Under the pieces are notes generated by a model, which was not told where the DNA came from, did not search any database, and worked only from the letters and a program-made list of their open reading frames with translations. A DNA stretch of 24,988 nucleotides from JBCCGR01 sp039029195. GTDB lineage: Bacteria; Pseudomonadota; Alphaproteobacteria; Rhizobiales; Rhizobiaceae. The position numbers and the translations under genes were made by a program. Positions within the stretch are counted from its first letter, which is position 1, and every line of letters begins with the position of its first letter. The stretch is from positions 1-24,988 of the forward strand of contig JBCCGR010000062.1 of assembly GCA_039029195.1 (NCBI GenBank). The letters are read 5' to 3'. Shown piece after piece: positions 24,951 through 24,988 of this stretch.

Positions 24951-24988
24951 AGATTTGTCTCTTTGTTAACCTCAAACTGTTGCTGCAA

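Overview
The window reads as chromosomal DNA of an alphaproteobacterium, most likely Hyphomicrobiales (Rhizobiales). The strongest evidence is at the right end: a fused anthranilate synthase TrpE(G) preceded by a trpL leader peptide with three consecutive Trp codons and an attenuator, the arrangement known from Sinorhizobium and Brucella. Codon use and the CTTGAC/CTATAT-like promoters agree. The genus cannot be read from the sequence. All confident genes lie on the + strand.

Left block (1-14764). The 3' part of a giant repetitive surface protein (the start lies outside the window) carries 21 complete cadherin-like 'tandem-95' repeats, two putative-Ig (He_PIG-like) domains, an acidic/Pro-Ala linker and a non-repetitive C-terminal domain. 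It is followed by a four-gene envelope cassette: a TolC-family outer-membrane lipoprotein, a small periplasmic HlyD/RND-type adaptor, a membrane-anchored HlyD-type protein with a GAF-like N-terminal region, and a polytopic M50 (site-2-protease) peptidase with a PqqD-like N-terminus and a HlyD-like C-terminus. The last three genes are translationally coupled or nearly so. No ABC ATPase, RND pump or MFS pump gene and no RTX repeats are present. This looks like an export or assembly machine of unusual composition, whose most obvious client is the adjacent giant protein.

Middle block (14765-22334). From its own candidate promoter runs a tight gene set: a soluble coiled-coil protein, an unrecognised 390-residue protein, an AAA+ ATPase, a DUF6638-like protein and a membrane-anchored DUF2333 protein. 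Between the ATPase and the DUF6638-like gene sits a FitAB-type (VapBC superfamily) toxin-antitoxin pair. It has its own promoter, whose 17-bp spacer is mostly a perfect 14-bp palindrome, and the toxin stop codon overlaps the start of the next operon gene. The function of the five-gene set is not known to me.

Right block (22335-24988). A gene-free stretch of about 300 bp holds a strong 12-bp-arm inverted repeat and a weaker one. Then come the trpL leader, antiterminator/terminator and trpE(G). The last 38 bases hold nothing I can assign.
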